Positions 61,401 through 64,000 of a stretch of 64,000 nucleotides of DNA are shown piece after piece. Below the pieces are notes generated by a model. That model searched no databases. It was not told where the DNA came from and saw only the letters and a program-made list of their open reading frames with translations. The position numbers and the translations under genes were made by a program. The stretch covers positions 130,383 to 194,382 of the forward strand of contig VZTI01001285.1 in NCBI GenBank assembly GCA_013397865.1, written 5' to 3'. Source of the stretch: Struthidea cinerea (Eukaryota > Chordata > Aves > Passeriformes > Corcoracidae). Every line of letters starts with the position of its first letter. The first letter of the stretch is position 1.

Positions 61401-64000
61401 GCTGAGTGAGGAATCGGTAGAAAAATCACCAATTTGACAAATGTAGTCCTTTTCTCTGTTTATAACTTACCTACTGAAAAACTCTGCTTATTCTGAATTT
61501 GCCTGCCATTAAAAGTGGGCTGGGAAATGCTTAATGCAAAATCAGCTTCACTCTGTGGATGCCTTACTGAAATATTCACTGCCACAAACCCCAAGAGCTT
61601 TTCAGACCTTCTCAGGACAATTTCTAGGCACTGTGCAAGGGCCAGTGCAGCCCAGGGAGTATCCCCAAACTGAGTCTTGGCCACAGCCATTCTGTTTTAA
61701 GGGTTAGGGCAATTTATCTGTGCATGTGCAAGCTGTGCTGGCAGTTGGTGATCTTTAGCCTGTTTTACTCACAGTGTAGAGGCAGCCAGTGTTTCCAGAA
61801 CCAGGCTGCATTCAGATGAACTGACATCATCTGCACCGACAACCAACACAAATGTTTGCCAGCTGAGGACTGGACCATTCAGGCAGTTCCTTAGCAAGAG
61901 CAAGAGAGACTGCATTGATGTCACTTGATCTCTTATCCGTCCTTCCACATCTGCACAGTGAAGGTCTCTTAAAACCCCCTAGCAGGCCATTTCTTCTGTC
62001 TTCCTCTATTTGGTTTACATAGCAAGATTTTTACATCTTGCATTTATATTTAGGGTGGATTTTTTGATGGTCCTCAGTTGACAATTATTCACATTTTCCA
62101 AGACACAGGCTGAAATATTTTCCTAGCAACACTCCTGCTCCAGCGTAAGGACAAATATATTTCACAATTTGCACCTTTAGTTCAACGTTCTTGATCCCAC
62201 AGGAACTTTGGCTGCTCCATAGAAACATAAAAAAAAATGTCCTAAGTGATACAGAATTTCTACCACAAACCAGTATCTATGGGGTTTTTAATATTTTGTT
62301 GCTCTAGAAGCCTGAAGGACCTAGATTGCTACACATCAGGGTATCAGCCATTTACAGAGTGGGATAAAAACAAAAATCCTAATCTCACAAATAACAGTTA
62401 CATTAGCCTTCACTGAAAACTCAGAAAACAGGCAGCATCTTGAAAACTGCACCTCTTCCTTCAATTCCTTGTGGTAGAAAAGTAAGTGATTCCTAAAAAG
62501 GTCAAAATTGTTAAAATGAAGATGAAATAAGAGGATATGTCTTTCATTTTAAGCAATTTTTTTTTGAAGAAAGGAACACAACATGGTTCATCATTTACTG
62601 CTTGTTTTCCTCTTTCTTTAAATGCTGAATAATTTTATCATTAATAAAATAACTTGATGATGAGTTAGCAAGAACAGGAAAGCCAAATAGCATGTTTGGG
62701 AACTGCAACCTTTTGTCATAGAAGTAGAAATACAACATTTTCTTCACTAAAATATTTCTTAAAGAATCTAAGTCCTTCATGGATTAATAACAAGGGATAG
62801 AAATAGATAGTCTGTGAATTATGATTTGCCAGAGGAGTTTTGCAAGTGTCACTGCAGAGGTTTGGTACCAGACCCCATGTGTACAGCCTAAGCCTGAAAG
62901 CAGTGTCTGTACCCATTTCCCAGGGTCTTGATTAACGTCATTAGTGAAATATAGGCCTGTGACCTGCTCTATCAGGACAATCCCAGCAGACAGGGAACGT
63001 GAAATTGTAGCACTGTCAGATAAGTACTCTCCTTGTTTTTGCCTTGTATTACCATAACTCTGATTTAACTTCTAAAAAACCTGCCTCTGGCCTGATCCAG
63101 TCAACATCATGGATAATGCCTTGTATGGGATGCAGTATGGGATCTTTTACAATGTTTTCTCTCTAGATAGACTGTGTTGCAAGAACACATGCACAGAAAA
63201 AAAGCTACTATAGAACTGTGAAAGTTCAGCTCACTGGGTAGAAGTTCTTATCATCATTATAACAGCTATAATACTGGATGGATACTGAAGAAATCATTTT
63301 ACTGAAAACATTACTTTTAATTCAACCCAAAATGTAGGGGCTAATTTAGTTCTAAAGAGTCCTTAGACACAGGAAAAGCAAAAATTGCTTCTTTGCTTAA
63401 GTGGGCAAATCACCCATAGCTACTTTCACTCAATTGAACTTGGATAATCTTAAATACATCTGCAGCACCTGCACAAACTTCCTCAGCCTCATTGCTCTGT
63501 AGCAGGTAATAGATATTTGAATCTGATAGTCATTACCATTCCCAGCCAGGAGTACTCTTTAGTGTGCCCTAAAATGGCTGATTAAAGCACTATTTCTACC
63601 TACTATTTCTCAAGTGGACTGAATAAGCGGACAGGAATATAGAATGGGAAGTGGGGTGGAGAAAACAGATCCCAGTCTGGGATTTTGATGTTAAAAGTGA
63701 TAAATATTAATTATTTCCAATTAAGTTAAAAGACAAAAAAATTTTTTGGATTGTAAGACCTCTGGGACACAAGCAATTATTATCCATCCATTTACACAAC
63801 ACCAATCTGTTTTTTATCTCTTTGGCCTTTGGGCACAATTATAATACTTAGACACAATTTATACAGTTTTACTCTCAGTAATGAAAGCCTGATATCTGAC
63901 ACACACTGATGATCTCTACTTCATGTTGAAAAATTGCTCCATGGGGCAATTATTACAAAAAATAGTATAAGTTCAAAACTAGTCCATATACAGAAAAAGA
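61401..64000. other. Unique AT-rich non-coding sequence
   Basis: No exon, RNA gene or transposon recognised to the end of the window. Confidence 0.5.

Noticed and set aside
1..64000. CRISPR arrays, tRNA, rRNA, bacterial operons or phage genes
   Set aside because: No regularly spaced direct repeats, cloverleaf candidates, Shine-Dalgarno-led frames or long coding frames are present.

Overview
This 64-kb window looks like non-coding DNA from a bird nuclear genome. The main evidence is a set of CR1 retroposon copies with the avian 3' end (ATTCTATG-type octamer tails), plus a solo endogenous-retrovirus LTR of a type I recall from avian genomes and older amniote relics (MIR-like SINEs and turtle/crocodile-style CR1). 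The rest is AT-rich, CpG-poor and stop-rich on both strands. I found no protein-coding exon, tRNA, rRNA, CRISPR array or bacterial-style operon. The open frames present are short, are not part of any recognisable family and have no neighbouring exon structure, so I do not call them genes. The window is either a gene desert or the inside of a very large intron.

Layout: 1-766 unique sequence. 767-1212 a CR1 interrupted by a second CR1. 1213-6879 unique sequence with a perfect hairpin (3100-3129) and a 46-bp tandem duplication. 6880-8407 an ancient CR1, a younger CR1 and a MIR-like relic. 8408-13550 three CR1 copies on both strands. 13551-24171 about 10.6 kb of unique sequence with microsatellites. 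24172-29075 a MIR-like relic, a TTCC microsatellite broken by a 57-base assembly gap, and an ancient CR1. 29076-37521 mostly unique sequence with an ancient CR1 tail, one CR1, a possible hAT terminus and a purine-rich block. 37522-38481 a CR1, then a solo LTR whose exact ends and 5-bp target duplication can be read. 38482-54397 mostly unique sequence with two CR1 copies and two MIR-like relics. 54398-55825 the longest CR1, 1.4 kb, carrying a decayed reverse-transcriptase region. 55826-64000 unique sequence with two more MIR-like relics and a 38-base poly(A).

There is no gene system to describe. The history that can be read is layered retroposition: amniote-age MIR and CR1 relics, later avian CR1 subfamilies, one CR1 inserting into another, and an LTR insertion followed by loss of the provirus body. 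Family names rest on remembered consensus sequences, not on a database search; element edges are good to about 10-20 bases except for the LTR, where they are exact. I did not find convincing evidence of a previously undescribed biological system.
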